Assembly (NCBI RefSeq): GCF_000312445.1
Contig: NZ_HE997182.1
Span: 370,689 to 434,688, forward strand
Direction of reading: 5' to 3'
Length of the DNA stretch: 64,000 nucleotides
DNA from: Phocaeicola abscessus CCUG 55929
GTDB taxonomy: Bacteria > Bacteroidota > Bacteroidia > Bacteroidales > Bacteroidaceae
Shown here: in pieces, positions 1 to 9,684 of the stretch
Position numbering within the stretch: position 1 is the first letter of the stretch
Layout of the letters: every line of letters begins with the position of its first letter
Notes under the pieces: generated by a model
Seen by the model: only the letters and a program-made list of their open reading frames with translations
Databases searched by the model: none
Told to the model about the DNA's origin: nothing
Program-made: the position numbers and the translations under genes

Positions 1-770
1 TTTCACTTGAAATCGCCGAACTATATAAAAACCGTTGGCAGGTTGAGCCAGATTGGAAAACATTTAAGGAAATAGGCACATCGTATGATTATAATAAAAT
101 GGTTGAATATTATGGATTTGACGAAATGCGTGATAATGGTGAGATTCATGAAGTATGGGTATGGACTTTCCCGTATGGAGGTATGTGGGAATCTCACATG
201 ATGGATAAAAATGCATTTTGGATTAATTCTGAACCAAATTCAAATCCCAGTTGTACAGAATTGTTAAGCATTATGGGATTGAGTTATGAAAGAGATTTGG
301 CTTGTGCGCTGGAAAGCTACGGACATCGTTTTGAGTCTACTATGATGCAGGTGTATGGTTGGTGGGATTATGATAATAAAAGTACAAAAGATGAGTTGAC
401 AATGTGGGAACGCTTTACTGGTTATGTAAAGAACTATGAAAAGTTTGACCCAGGAAAGTCTAATATTGGTAATATTCATTTCCCTCCTAATGGAGAGTTT
501 GATTACAATTGGAAAAACACAACAAAAGTTTGGACTTATGCTGATGAGTGGTTTAACTACCCAAATGTACAAGAGAAAAAGGCAAGATTAATAGATTGTT
601 CAGAATGGAATTGCGAGCACATTGGTTATATGAAATGGTGGTTTTCACATATTCCTCATTATGCAGGTGTAAATCCTAAAGATGGTAAATTGAATAATTG
701 GTGGCATTATGTAGTAAATTATAATGAAGCTGTAAAATTAGAAAAGACTTTAAGATTAAATAAGAAATGA
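1..770 (+). CDS. C-terminal part of an unnamed secreted protein (cut by window start)
   Basis: The reading frame is open from base 3 to the stop at 768-770, so the coding region enters from outside the window; the ATG at 99 is probably internal. About 255 residues are visible. They are rich in Trp, Tyr and Asn, with blocks such as EVWVWTFPYGGMWESHM, CALESYGHRFEST and MKWWFSHIPHYAG. These resemble a family of uncharacterised secreted proteins from polysaccharide-degrading bacteria, recalled from memory; no catalytic function is known to me. The stop overlaps the next start as ATGA, so it is translationally coupled to the glycosidase-like gene. The first 15 visible codons (SLEIAELYKNRWQVE) look like an IS4-type transposase segment, which may be a fusion or chance. 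Confidence 0.6.
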   Translation, partial: SLEIAELYKNRWQVEPDWKTFKEIGTSYDYNKMVEYYGFDEMRDNGEIHEVWVWTFPYGGMWESHMMDKNAFWINSEPNSNPSCTELLSIMGLSYERDLACALESYGHRFESTMMQVYGWWDYDNKSTKDELTMWERFTGYVKNYEKFDPGKSNIGNIHFPPNGEFDYNWKNTTKVWTYADEWFNYPNVQEKKARLIDCSEWNCEHIGYMKWWFSHIPHYAGVNPKDGKLNNWWHYVVNYNEAVKLEKTLRLNKK

Positions 771-3535
771 ATTACTTAAAAAAATATTCTTTGAGTTGCG
801 TAATAATAGCAAATGTAACATTTGCATACTCACAGTCTTTAAACAATACATTCCCTACGATTAAAGGGGCTGAGGGTTTGCCTTTGGTTTCTTATCAGAT
901 AGGTGAAGAGTTTTATACATCTGAGGATGAAAATACAAAACTAGAGTTGAAAACCCATTCAGTTCCTTATAATTGGGGATTAAAGGGAGTCATTGAATTT
1001 AAAAATGTTTCTTCCGACACTCTGAAATTACATAATGTGGTACCTTTAGGTGCTTCAGATGATCATGTGTATATTACAGGAAAAGGTGATCATTATCTGT
1101 CAAGAACCCATCTTTTTAGACCTGATTTTGCGCCGGTTAATGTTATTGTACCGGATAATGCTTGGGAATTAGGCTTTTCTGCTATAAAGGTAGCTGATGG
1201 TGAGTGTCTGGCTGCTCTTGTTCGTCGTGATAGAGCTTCTATCAAAAATGGGAAACGTGGACGTTTTGAGACAACTCTAAATCCAGGTGGTAGTGTATGT
1301 TATAATGTTTGGCTTAACTACTATCAGGGCAATGACTGGCATGAAGGTTTACGACTGATGTTCCAGAAACGATTCTTATATGATGTTGAACCAGGAATGT
1401 TCGATGATTCAATTTTGAAACGGGAAGACTTGAAGTGGTTCCGCAGTTGCTATGCTGTGAATCTGATGATGAACTGGGATAAACGTTTCTATGATTATAC
1501 AGATGGAAAGTTTCATGTAAGGGAGTATTTGGAAAAGATGAAGAGCCAAATGGGTGGATATGATGTATATGGTATCTGGCCTACTTGGCCTGCTTTGGGT
1601 ATGGACCAACGTAACCAGTGGGATATGTACCGTGATTTACCAGGTGGATATGCTCGTCTAAAAGAGATTTCTTCATTGTGCCATAGCCTAGGTACTAAAT
1701 TCTTTGTATGTTATAATCCATGGGATGGTAGCACACGCTCCAGTGAAGGACACTTTGATGGTATGACTACTATTACAAAAGCGGCTGATATAGACGGATT
1801 CGTACTAGATACTAAGGGTGGCTCCAGCGTTGAACTTCAGAGTGCTGCTGACGCAGCCCGACCAGGAGTGATTATGTACAGTGAGGGTATGGCTGTACCT
1901 GTTGATATGCAAGGAATACCTTCTGGACGTGTACATAATGCTTTGTATTATTGTCCGATGTTGAATCTTAACAAGTTTATTAAACCTGATTTTGCCATTT
2001 TCCGTGTGGCTGAGGAAAGAGCTGAACCAATAAGACGTGAGTTTAATGTTTCTTTTTTCAATGGTTACGGAACGGAAATCAACAGTTTTGGACCTGGTAA
2101 GTTTGAGTGGTCAGATGACCAGATGCGTTATTGGGGTAGCCTTCTACGCATCCAGCGAGAAAATGTAGAGAGTTTCTTGAACTTTGACTATACTCCTTTG
2201 CTACCGACACTGAAAGACAGTATTTATGTTAATGAATGGCCTTCTGACGAAAAAACAATTTATACAATTTATTCTTTATGTCCAGAGGGATATAGAGGCA
2301 ATCTGTTTGAAGTAAAACCTAAAGATGGATTCCATTTTGTAGATATTTACAGCCATGAAGAACTCTTACCTCAACAAGTAGGTGGTAAGTGGTATATTCC
2401 TACCATCTTGAATTCTTTCAATTCTTATGAGCTGGGTACTAATAATGAAAGTTCTGTGAGTGCCATTGCACATCTTCCAAAACTTATAACCTTAAACTTG
2501 AATGGTGATAAACTAACTGTTTCCAGTACAAAGGGTGACAAGATTCGTGTATGGGCTGGTATGCCTTCTTATGAAAAGCAACCTAAAGAACTTACTACGA
2601 ATAAACAGACACTGACATTATTGAATGAATTTCCAGGGTACGAGGGTAAATTTGTAATCCAGCTGTTTGATGGCGAGACTTTGCTTGATGAACAGATATT
2701 GATGATTAAGCCAGGTAGTGCTCGTCTTATATCAGAAGTGCAACCAACAGAACCGGCATCTAAGGCTCCCAAGGGTATGGTAACAATACCGTCTGGTAAT
2801 TTCCGTTGTGATGCATATCGTACAGGTGATTCATTTATTCCTTATCCGGAAGATCTTACTATGGAAGGAGAGAGTGTAGCTATGCCTAAATTCTATATGG
2901 ATATTTATCCGGTGACCAATAGCCAATATAAGGAGTTTCTTGATGCTACCGGATATGAACCTACTGATAAGACTAATTTTTTGAAACACTGGACAGATGG
3001 CAAGATTCCTGTGGGAATGGAAAACTATCCTGTAGTATATGTAACACTTGAAGATGCCCAGGCTTATGCTCAATGGGCAGGGAAACGTATTCCTACAGAG
3101 ATGGAATGGCAATATGCAGCACAGACTGAGAAAGGTAATGAATGGCCTTGGGTACAGAAAAAGCCGGTAAAGAGGGTAGAAGATTACATCACTAACACTT
3201 TGTCTGTATGGAAACTGGAAGGTATTGAGCCAGACCGATGTAACCTAGGTGATGGATCACTTTATCCTGTTGGTAAATACCCTAAGGGGAAAAATGCTTA
3301 TGGATTGTACGATCTGGTAGGATGTGTATGGCAACTGACTAATGATGTATATGACAATACGTCTTATCGGTATATTATGGTAAAGGGTGGAAGTTACTTC
3401 CTGCCATCTTCCAGTTTCTGGTATATACAAGGCGGTCCTCGTGAGTTGTATTTCAGACAGTTCTTGTTGCGCGTGTCACCTTCATTTGAGAGAAAGGCGA
3501 CTGTTGGTTTCCGTTGTGTGAAAGATGCAAAATAA
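767..3535 (+). CDS. Secreted glycosidase-like protein with C-terminal SUMF1/FGE-like domain
   Basis: A 922-residue exported protein. An N-terminal signal peptide ends near residue 23 (FAYSQ). Residues ~25-220 look like a beta-sandwich. Residues ~225-520 have the pattern of a TIM-barrel glycosidase, with candidate acidic residues Asp348 in VLDTKGG and Glu373 in MYSEGMA; these are guesses from position, not a family match. Residues ~671-920 are a formylglycine-generating-enzyme-like (SUMF1) fold: GMVTIPSGNF, YPVTNSQYKEFLDATGY, KRIPTEMEWQYAAQ, VKGGSYF, GFRCV. The paired active-site cysteines of true FGE are not visible, so this domain probably binds or scaffolds rather than modifies sulfatases. 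ATGA overlap with the upstream gene and 22 bp to the next indicate one operon for glycan breakdown. Confidence 0.65.
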   Translation: MNYLKKYSLSCVIIANVTFAYSQSLNNTFPTIKGAEGLPLVSYQIGEEFYTSEDENTKLELKTHSVPYNWGLKGVIEFKNVSSDTLKLHNVVPLGASDDHVYITGKGDHYLSRTHLFRPDFAPVNVIVPDNAWELGFSAIKVADGECLAALVRRDRASIKNGKRGRFETTLNPGGSVCYNVWLNYYQGNDWHEGLRLMFQKRFLYDVEPGMFDDSILKREDLKWFRSCYAVNLMMNWDKRFYDYTDGKFHVREYLEKMKSQMGGYDVYGIWPTWPALGMDQRNQWDMYRDLPGGYARLKEISSLCHSLGTKFFVCYNPWDGSTRSSEGHFDGMTTITKAADIDGFVLDTKGGSSVELQSAADAARPGVIMYSEGMAVPVDMQGIPSGRVHNALYYCPMLNLNKFIKPDFAIFRVAEERAEPIRREFNVSFFNGYGTEINSFGPGKFEWSDDQMRYWGSLLRIQRENVESFLNFDYTPLLPTLKDSIYVNEWPSDEKTIYTIYSLCPEGYRGNLFEVKPKDGFHFVDIYSHEELLPQQVGGKWYIPTILNSFNSYELGTNNESSVSAIAHLPKLITLNLNGDKLTVSSTKGDKIRVWAGMPSYEKQPKELTTNKQTLTLLNEFPGYEGKFVIQLFDGETLLDEQILMIKPGSARLISEVQPTEPASKAPKGMVTIPSGNFRCDAYRTGDSFIPYPEDLTMEGESVAMPKFYMDIYPVTNSQYKEFLDATGYEPTDKTNFLKHWTDGKIPVGMENYPVVYVTLEDAQAYAQWAGKRIPTEMEWQYAAQTEKGNEWPWVQKKPVKRVEDYITNTLSVWKLEGIEPDRCNLGDGSLYPVGKYPKGKNAYGLYDLVGCVWQLTNDVYDNTSYRYIMVKGGSYFLPSSSFWYIQGGPRELYFRQFLLRVSPSFERKATVGFRCVKDAK

Positions 3536-3557
3536 ATGCTACTAATAAGATTGGAAT

Positions 3558-6500
3558 ATGGTAAAAACATTGAATAATTTTTTTTTGTTATTTATCGCTT
3601 TGTTTTTGTTTGGTGCTTGTCAGCAAAAGCAAGTTATGGTAGGTTTGCTTGTTAGCGATGCTAACCGGCAAACTGCCGAGCTTACAGCTCTTTACGAGTA
3701 TATTGAATCTGGACAAAACATGCGATGCGAATATATTGAGGTGAACGATTCATCTCGATTGTATGGTTATGATATTGTGTGGTATCATAAGAATGATTCT
3801 ACAGGTGTATTAAAATCTGAAACTAAGCTTAAATCTCTCATAGTGGATTATGTCTCATCGGGGGGAAAGCTGATTTTGTCAATGGATGCTGTTGATTTGC
3901 TGAATGATTGGGATATAGAACCTGAACAAATCGCAGAAAAAAACTATCAGGCTGTAGACGAGGGCTTTGGTAGAAAGGTTGGTTTTCATGCTTACCGTGA
4001 GCATCCATTGTTCGATAAAATGTTTGGTGGTGCATATACTTGGCATGGTAAAAATGATAACACATGTCGAGTAAAAGGATTCTTTGGTGATAAATTTCCT
4101 AAAGCAGCAGGCAGTAGGGTTATAGGAACATTGTGGGAATATATATTTTATCATCCAGAGGATAAAATTTTGTGGGAAACCTCGTTAGGGAATGGTAAGA
4201 TCTTGTCAATTGGTGGTTTCCTATATTATTCAGAAGAGAATTTTCATAAGCAGATTCTTAAGCAGTTTACTCAAAACTGTCTTGATTATATGTCTGGAAA
4301 GCAGATGGAAAGTAAGACTATGTACTGGGAAAACAGAAAAGTTGATATAGTTCAAGGAGATCTCATTACAGGTAAGATTCATGCCAGTGCTCCAACTCCT
4401 TGGGGATTGTCTTCTGATACTGTCAACACTCTTTCTTGGAAAGCAGGAGAATCGACTATTGATTTGCCTTCTCAAAGGTCAATACTGATTGCCCAAGAAA
4501 GTGGAGGTATTGAGGAAATTTGGACTCACCCTATCCTTGCATTGCGTGACTATCGTGTTTGGCTTGATATAGAAGGACAGGACACATTGGTTTCGCTTAA
4601 TACCTGTCAACCAACCATTGAATTACGCCCTAATTCAATTATTCGTAATTATCGTAATGATATGCTTTCTCTGGAACTGAAAGAGATACTGGTTTCACAG
4701 GTTGATGCTCCGGTTACCGTAGCTCATTATGAATGGACGGGAGAGAAAATATGCAGAATCATAATTGATTGTAAGAGTAACCTTCGCTTTATGTGGCCTT
4801 ATGATGAACATACCTTGGGTAGCATATATTATAATTGGTCGCCAGAATCAAATATGCTGATGGTGTATGACGGAAATAAAGAATTTGTGTCGTTTGTTGG
4901 TTCAAATGTGCCAGGAAAGCTACTATTGTCTGGCCGTTATGATGGAATACTTTATAATGGTAAACAACCAGTTGGTAAGGATACGGATAAGTTGCAGATT
5001 GCAGCTTCGATGGCTTATGATGTACAGGGTGTGAAGGCTATGGACATGTTCCTTGTTGCCGGCAATGAAGGGGTTGACAATGCAATTGCTACTTACAGCG
5101 CTGTTGCTGAAAATCCTAGTCAAGTACTTGAAACAAGTCAGGCTTATTATGAGAAGTATCTTGATGAATGTGTTTCTGTCCATACTCCAGACTCTGTTTT
5201 CAACGACGGATTTAAATGGGCTACGCTTAGTTCTGCGCAGTTTATTGTCGAGACTCCAGGTATCGGTAAATCTCTTATGGCCGGTTATTCGTCTTCCCGC
5301 CGTGGTTGGGGAGGTGCACATAAAGTAAGTGGGCGTCCTGGATACGCATGGTATTTTGGGCGTGATGCAGTCTGGGCGGCTTTTACCTTTGCCGATATGG
5401 GTGACTTGCAGACTGTGCGTGATGTTTTGGAAACACTGATACGCTTTCAGCAGGTAGATGGGAAAATCTATCACGAACTGACATCCAGTGGTTCAGTGCA
5501 TTTCGATGCATCAGATGCTACGCCACTTTTTGTCAATCTTATGTCACGTTATGTAAAAGCTAGCGGTGACTTGAATTTTGTCAAGAAGCACATTGGGGCA
5601 GTAATAAAAGCTATGGATTACTGTTATTCTACAGATACAGATGGTGATCATCTTATTGAGATAACCAATGTGGGACATGGATGGCTTGAGAGGGGGGCAT
5701 TGTATGGATCTCATACAGAATTCTATCTTGTTGGTTTGTGGAATGCAGCTTTAAACGATGCTGCTTATCTGGCTGCTCTAGTAGGTGATACACAGCGTGA
5801 AGAGCAGTATAGAAAAGAAGCTGCAGCAGTAAACGAAATTATTAACAGCGAGTTCTGGAATGAAAAGGGATTCTTCAATTACGGTAAATTCAAGGATGGA
5901 AGTTATACAAAGGAATGTATTGTGTTAACATCTGTACCTGTCTATATGCAGGTTACGGATCAACAGAAATCACATCAAATGGTATCAGACTTCGCGTCTT
6001 CCCGCTATTCTGCTGATTGGGGAGTACGTATGATTGATGAAACAAATCCAATTTTTAATCCTCGTGCATATCATTATGGTAGTGTATGGCCATTGTTTAC
6101 AGGGTGGACAGCTCTGGCTGAATATCAGGTTGGCCGCTATAATCAGGGCTTCTCGCACATTATGTCGAATGTATTGAACTATAAAGGTCTTTCTTATGGT
6201 CGTATGCCTGAAGTGTTGAATGGATCCACATATCAGTCTTCAGGTGTTACATTACATCAGTGTTGGTCTGAAACGATGGTTCTTCAGCCAATTATTGAGG
6301 GAATGCTTGGATTTGTACCAGATGCAGTCAAGGGTTGCATTACATTAGCTCCACGTATCCCGTTTGACTGGGACACATTGCAGGCATCTAATCTGAAAGT
6401 TGGTGATAATTCTGTCTCTTTTGATATGAAACGTGATAAAGGGAAGATAACCTATTGCTTATCTTCAGACAAGCCAATAAAGATGAATTTTATCCCTGCT

Positions 6501-6929
6501 TTTGCACCAGGAACAATTGTTAATAAAGTGTTGGTTGATGGTAAGGAAACCTCTTATAGTGTGCTGGGAAACCGTGAGTATGTAGATTTGGCATTGGAAA
6601 CTCAGTTGGGAGAAGCTACAACTATTGAAGTTATGTACAGTGGTGGAGCAGCCGTATTGCCTCAGATTTCACCGTTGATTTATGGAAATACGTCCAACGG
6701 CGTGCGTGTAATGTCTCAGCAAGAAAATGAAGGTGTTCTGGAGACTGTGATAGAAGGACGAGCTGGTACATCTTCAACTATTCGTCTCTATTTGCCTGAT
6801 GGTTATAAGAAGATAGATGGTATAATAGATGAGATATCTGGAAATGAATCGGATATCCGGACATTTAGTGTATCCTTCGAAAAGTCCGAGGAACCTTATG
6901 TGACAAAGACTATTAAAGTTTCATTATAA
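3558..6929 (+). CDS. Lipoprotein: glutaminase-like (ThuA-type) domain plus six-hairpin glycosidase
   Basis: A 1123-residue protein. A lipobox (LFGAC, Cys21) predicts an outer-membrane or periplasmic lipoprotein. Residues ~28-250 resemble a class I glutaminase-like/ThuA-type fold (VGLLVSDANRQ, GGKLILSMDA, GNGKILSIGGF). Residues ~560-950 are an (alpha/alpha)6 glycosidase domain of the GH63/GH37/GH133 superfamily type. It shows AWYFGRDAVWAAFTFADMGD with Asp603 after the invariant Arg, HYGSVWPLFTGW, and RMPEVLNG with Glu885; Asp603 and Glu885 are plausible acid/base residues by analogy. A beta-rich tail follows. It sits between the SUMF1-like glycosidase and the GH127 enzyme, 12 bp before the latter, which suggests all act on one glycan. 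Substrate unknown. Confidence 0.65.
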   Translation: MVKTLNNFFLLFIALFLFGACQQKQVMVGLLVSDANRQTAELTALYEYIESGQNMRCEYIEVNDSSRLYGYDIVWYHKNDSTGVLKSETKLKSLIVDYVSSGGKLILSMDAVDLLNDWDIEPEQIAEKNYQAVDEGFGRKVGFHAYREHPLFDKMFGGAYTWHGKNDNTCRVKGFFGDKFPKAAGSRVIGTLWEYIFYHPEDKILWETSLGNGKILSIGGFLYYSEENFHKQILKQFTQNCLDYMSGKQMESKTMYWENRKVDIVQGDLITGKIHASAPTPWGLSSDTVNTLSWKAGESTIDLPSQRSILIAQESGGIEEIWTHPILALRDYRVWLDIEGQDTLVSLNTCQPTIELRPNSIIRNYRNDMLSLELKEILVSQVDAPVTVAHYEWTGEKICRIIIDCKSNLRFMWPYDEHTLGSIYYNWSPESNMLMVYDGNKEFVSFVGSNVPGKLLLSGRYDGILYNGKQPVGKDTDKLQIAASMAYDVQGVKAMDMFLVAGNEGVDNAIATYSAVAENPSQVLETSQAYYEKYLDECVSVHTPDSVFNDGFKWATLSSAQFIVETPGIGKSLMAGYSSSRRGWGGAHKVSGRPGYAWYFGRDAVWAAFTFADMGDLQTVRDVLETLIRFQQVDGKIYHELTSSGSVHFDASDATPLFVNLMSRYVKASGDLNFVKKHIGAVIKAMDYCYSTDTDGDHLIEITNVGHGWLERGALYGSHTEFYLVGLWNAALNDAAYLAALVGDTQREEQYRKEAAAVNEIINSEFWNEKGFFNYGKFKDGSYTKECIVLTSVPVYMQVTDQQKSHQMVSDFASSRYSADWGVRMIDETNPIFNPRAYHYGSVWPLFTGWTALAEYQVGRYNQGFSHIMSNVLNYKGLSYGRMPEVLNGSTYQSSGVTLHQCWSETMVLQPIIEGMLGFVPDAVKGCITLAPRIPFDWDTLQASNLKVGDNSVSFDMKRDKGKITYCLSSDKPIKMNFIPAFAPGTIVNKVLVDGKETSYSVLGNREYVDLALETQLGEATTIEVMYSGGAAVLPQISPLIYGNTSNGVRVMSQQENEGVLETVIEGRAGTSSTIRLYLPDGYKKIDGIIDEISGNESDIRTFSVSFEKSEEPYVTKTIKVSL

Positions 6930-6941
6930 ACTTATATTCTT

Positions 6942-8969
6942 ATGAAAAAAATATTGATACAAATGGGGGTATGTACAATGTTGACACTAGCTCCTCTTCA
7001 CGCTCAGGATGAACAGGGTTTATATTTGAATAATCGTTCACCTTTGCTTTCTAAACCTTATATGGAGTTGCCTATAGGTGCAGTTCGCCCAGAAGGTTGG
7101 CTGAAAGACCAAATGCAGCACATGTGCGATGGTATGACCGGAAACCTTGATGTGCTTTACGAAAAGGTGATGGGTAGTCGCAACGGATGGTTGGGTGGCG
7201 ATGGTGATGTTTGGGAGCGTGGCCCGTATTGGATAGACGGCTTATTACCGTTGGCCTATATTATGGACGATGATCAACTGAAAGAGAAAGTTCAACCTTG
7301 GGTGGAGTGGGTATTGCAAAGTCAGCAATCTGATGGATACTTCGGGCCTTATGAGGACCGTGCTCCTGAATCTGGCCTGCAACGTAATAATGCCCGTGAC
7401 TGGTGGCCTAAAATGGTGGTACTGAAGTTTATGAAACAGTATTATGATGCTACGGGTGATCAACGAGTAATACCATTCATGACAAACTACTTCAAGTATC
7501 AGCTGAAGGAGCTGCCAAATAAACCGCTTGACTATTGGACATTTTGGGGTAGGGAACGCGGTGGTGACAACCTGATGATTGTTTACTGGCTGTATAATAT
7601 TACTGGTGATAGCTTTTTGTTGGAACTGGGTGATCTGATTACCCAACAGACAACCGACTGGACGGGTGAATTCTTGCAAAGAGAAATGCTGACTAGCTTG
7701 TTTAGTGTGCATTGCGTAAACTTGGCACAAGCTATGAAGCAACCTATAATTCGTTACCAGGCTACGAAAGATAATAGACACATTAAGGCCATTGAGCAGG
7801 GTTATTCCGACTTGAAACGTGCGCATGGATGGCCTACTGGATTATATGGTGGTGATGAACTTCTGCATACTGGTAATCCTACGCAGGGTTCTGAGCTTTG
7901 TTCGGCAGTGGAGATGATGTTCTCGCTGGAGAAAATGGTGGAAATTACTGGACGTACTGATTGGGCAGACTGGTTGGAGCGTGTAACTTTCAATGCTCTA
8001 CCTACTCAGATTACTGATGCTTTTGATGCTCGTCAGTATTATCAGCAGCTCAATCAGGTACAGGTATCTAGACAGGATCGTAATTTTGTTACTTGTTACA
8101 ATGGTACAGACCAGGTGTTTGGCTTATTAGCTGGATATCCTTGCTGTACTTCTAATCTGCATCAAGGTTGGCCTAAATTTACCCGTAACCTATGGTTCGC
8201 TTCAGAGGATCGTGGATTGGCAGCTCTCTATTATTCACCTAGTACGGTTACTGCTAAAGTGGCTCACGGTGTCAATGTTCGTATAATAGAGGAGACGAAT
8301 TATCCATTTAGTGGAGATATCAGTTTTTCTTTCTCTATCTTGGATAAGAATATAAAAAAGGTGGCTTTCCCTTTCCATATGCGTATACCAGGGTGGTGTA
8401 AGAGAGCTATTATTCGTGTCAATGGGCATGATTGGGCTATTGGAACTGCTGGTGAAAACAGAAAAATATATCGTGAATGGAAGTCTGGTGATCGTGTAGA
8501 AGTGCAATTCCAGATGGAACTTTCTGTATCGCGCTGGTATGAAGGGGCAGCTGTTGTAGAAAGAGGTCCGTTAGTGTATGCTCTCAAGATTGGAGAGAAG
8601 TGGAATAAAGTGAATGATGACCGTAAGTTTGGTGACCGTTATGGTGACTGGTATTACGAGGTTTATCCAACCACCCCATGGAACTATTGTCTGATGGAGG
8701 AATCGTTGAAACCCAAAAATCTTAATAAGGCATTTAAAGTAGTGGAAAAGCCTTTGCAAGGATATCCTTGGAATCTTGAAAACGCTCCGATAGAAATCCA
8801 TGCTAAAGGAAAGCGTATGAATGAGTGGAGTATGTATAATGGTTCTGCAGGTCCTTTGCCTTACAGTACACAATATCAGATAAACACACTTCCTGAGGAA
8901 GATATTATTTTGGTACCTTATGGCTGTACAACACTACGTATTACGGAATTCCCTGTTACACGCAAGTAG
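6942..8969 (+). CDS. GH127-family beta-L-arabinofuranosidase-like enzyme (DUF1680 type)
   Basis: A 675-residue secreted glycosidase; the signal peptide ends near residue 21 (LHAQ). The (alpha/alpha)6 barrel is marked by GPYWIDGLLPLAY and QSDGYFGPYEDR. GH127 enzymes of the HypBA1 type use a zinc-bound cysteine nucleophile held by a Glu-x-Cys pair and a Cys-Cys pair. Both are present: GSELC (Glu318, Cys320) and YPCCTSN (Cys401, Cys402), with Glu306 in YGGDELLHT as the likely acid/base. Length and architecture fit GH127 or the related GH146 subgroup. It hydrolyses terminal L-arabinofuranose in the model enzymes; the actual substrate here is inferred. It is the last gene of the operon, followed by a terminator. 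Confidence 0.8.
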   Translation: MKKILIQMGVCTMLTLAPLHAQDEQGLYLNNRSPLLSKPYMELPIGAVRPEGWLKDQMQHMCDGMTGNLDVLYEKVMGSRNGWLGGDGDVWERGPYWIDGLLPLAYIMDDDQLKEKVQPWVEWVLQSQQSDGYFGPYEDRAPESGLQRNNARDWWPKMVVLKFMKQYYDATGDQRVIPFMTNYFKYQLKELPNKPLDYWTFWGRERGGDNLMIVYWLYNITGDSFLLELGDLITQQTTDWTGEFLQREMLTSLFSVHCVNLAQAMKQPIIRYQATKDNRHIKAIEQGYSDLKRAHGWPTGLYGGDELLHTGNPTQGSELCSAVEMMFSLEKMVEITGRTDWADWLERVTFNALPTQITDAFDARQYYQQLNQVQVSRQDRNFVTCYNGTDQVFGLLAGYPCCTSNLHQGWPKFTRNLWFASEDRGLAALYYSPSTVTAKVAHGVNVRIIEETNYPFSGDISFSFSILDKNIKKVAFPFHMRIPGWCKRAIIRVNGHDWAIGTAGENRKIYREWKSGDRVEVQFQMELSVSRWYEGAAVVERGPLVYALKIGEKWNKVNDDRKFGDRYGDWYYEVYPTTPWNYCLMEESLKPKNLNKAFKVVEKPLQGYPWNLENAPIEIHAKGKRMNEWSMYNGSAGPLPYSTQYQINTLPEEDIILVPYGCTTLRITEFPVTRK

Positions 8970-9114
8970 GGATTGTTTCTCCGTCAGTGTAGAATATTAA
9001 CTGTCTTTTAGAATGTTTTGCAATCTAGAGAAACACTCTAAACATAGATTGGGAAGAAGATTATCAAATATATATCTTTTTATATTGCTGTCCGATAAAA
9101 TTGATTAAATATTA

Positions 9115-9160
9115 AAAATACCACTCGGCCATTCTATATTCAATGGCCGAGTGGTATTTT
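9115..9160. terminator. Strong bidirectional terminator hairpin
   Basis: A perfect 19-bp inverted repeat (aatggccgagtggtatttt on the right arm, 9142-9160) with an 8-base loop at 9134-9141, flanked by A and T runs on either side. It ends the glycosidase operon and, on the other strand, the transposase-like remnant. The 8970-9114 stretch before it shows no gene. Confidence 0.85.
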
Positions 9161-9166
9161 GTTATT

Positions 9167-9373
9167 TCAAGTCTCATCAAAAAAGTGACAGTTGATAGTC
9201 TTCTTCATGATTCGCGTCAAAAGAGTTTCCCAATCCTTTTCCGGATGATTGAAAAGATTGTAGAAATCCACATAATACATAAGTGTAATTCTCATCATGG
9301 TTGCAAGGCCGGAAAATCTCCAGGAACGAGTCAGCCCCTTTTTCATTATTAAGTTTTTCTTCATTTTTGTCAC
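9167..9373 (-). pseudogene. Probable C-terminal remnant of a transposase
   Basis: A 65-69 codon frame ending in DFYNLFNHPEKDWETLL..., with RSWRFSGLATMMRITLMYYVD before it. The pattern (basic patch, hydrophobic helix, HPEKDW) reminds me of the C-terminal end of Bacteroidales IS4-type transposases, but I cannot confirm the family. It lacks any catalytic domain. A Bacteroidetes-type -7 box (TATCTTTG, minus strand, 9402-9395) lies just upstream, so a short real gene cannot be excluded. It ends at the strong hairpin 9115-9160. Confidence 0.4.
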
Positions 9374-9567
9374 AAAGGAGCAGATAACCGCTGCAAAGAT
9401 ACTTATTTTTACTCATTCTTTATGAAGCAAAGACAAAAAAGTTACGGGTATAGTTTTGGGTGTTTTGGTATTCTATACGGTCTACAAAAATATGGACCGG
9501 AAATTATATCAAATTATAACCATTGAACAAATTTCACACCAAACTTCTTGATTGGAAAAATATAGCA

Positions 9568-9684
9568 AATCATCCCTGCAATTGTTCTTAGTCCTTACCA
9601 ATTCACTTTGCAAAGATACGATTTTTATCTCAAACTAACGCCATGATTATAAGGCAAAAACAACTCATATCTACAATATTTTGA
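9568..9684. repeat. Copy A of a ~115-bp direct repeat
   Basis: By eye this segment aligns over its whole length with 12006-12119 in the same orientation. Shared blocks include ctgcaatt, attcac, atacgatttt, ctcaa and caat.ttttga. Both copies contain a TATnTTTG-like -7 box on the minus strand. The remainder of the 9374-9987 gap shows no credible gene: a 60-codon frame at 9780-9962 has no recognisable features. Confidence 0.6.

Noticed and set aside
4923-5474. 183-codon frame on the minus strand
   Set aside because: Antisense to the six-hairpin glycosidase gene; no recognisable features.
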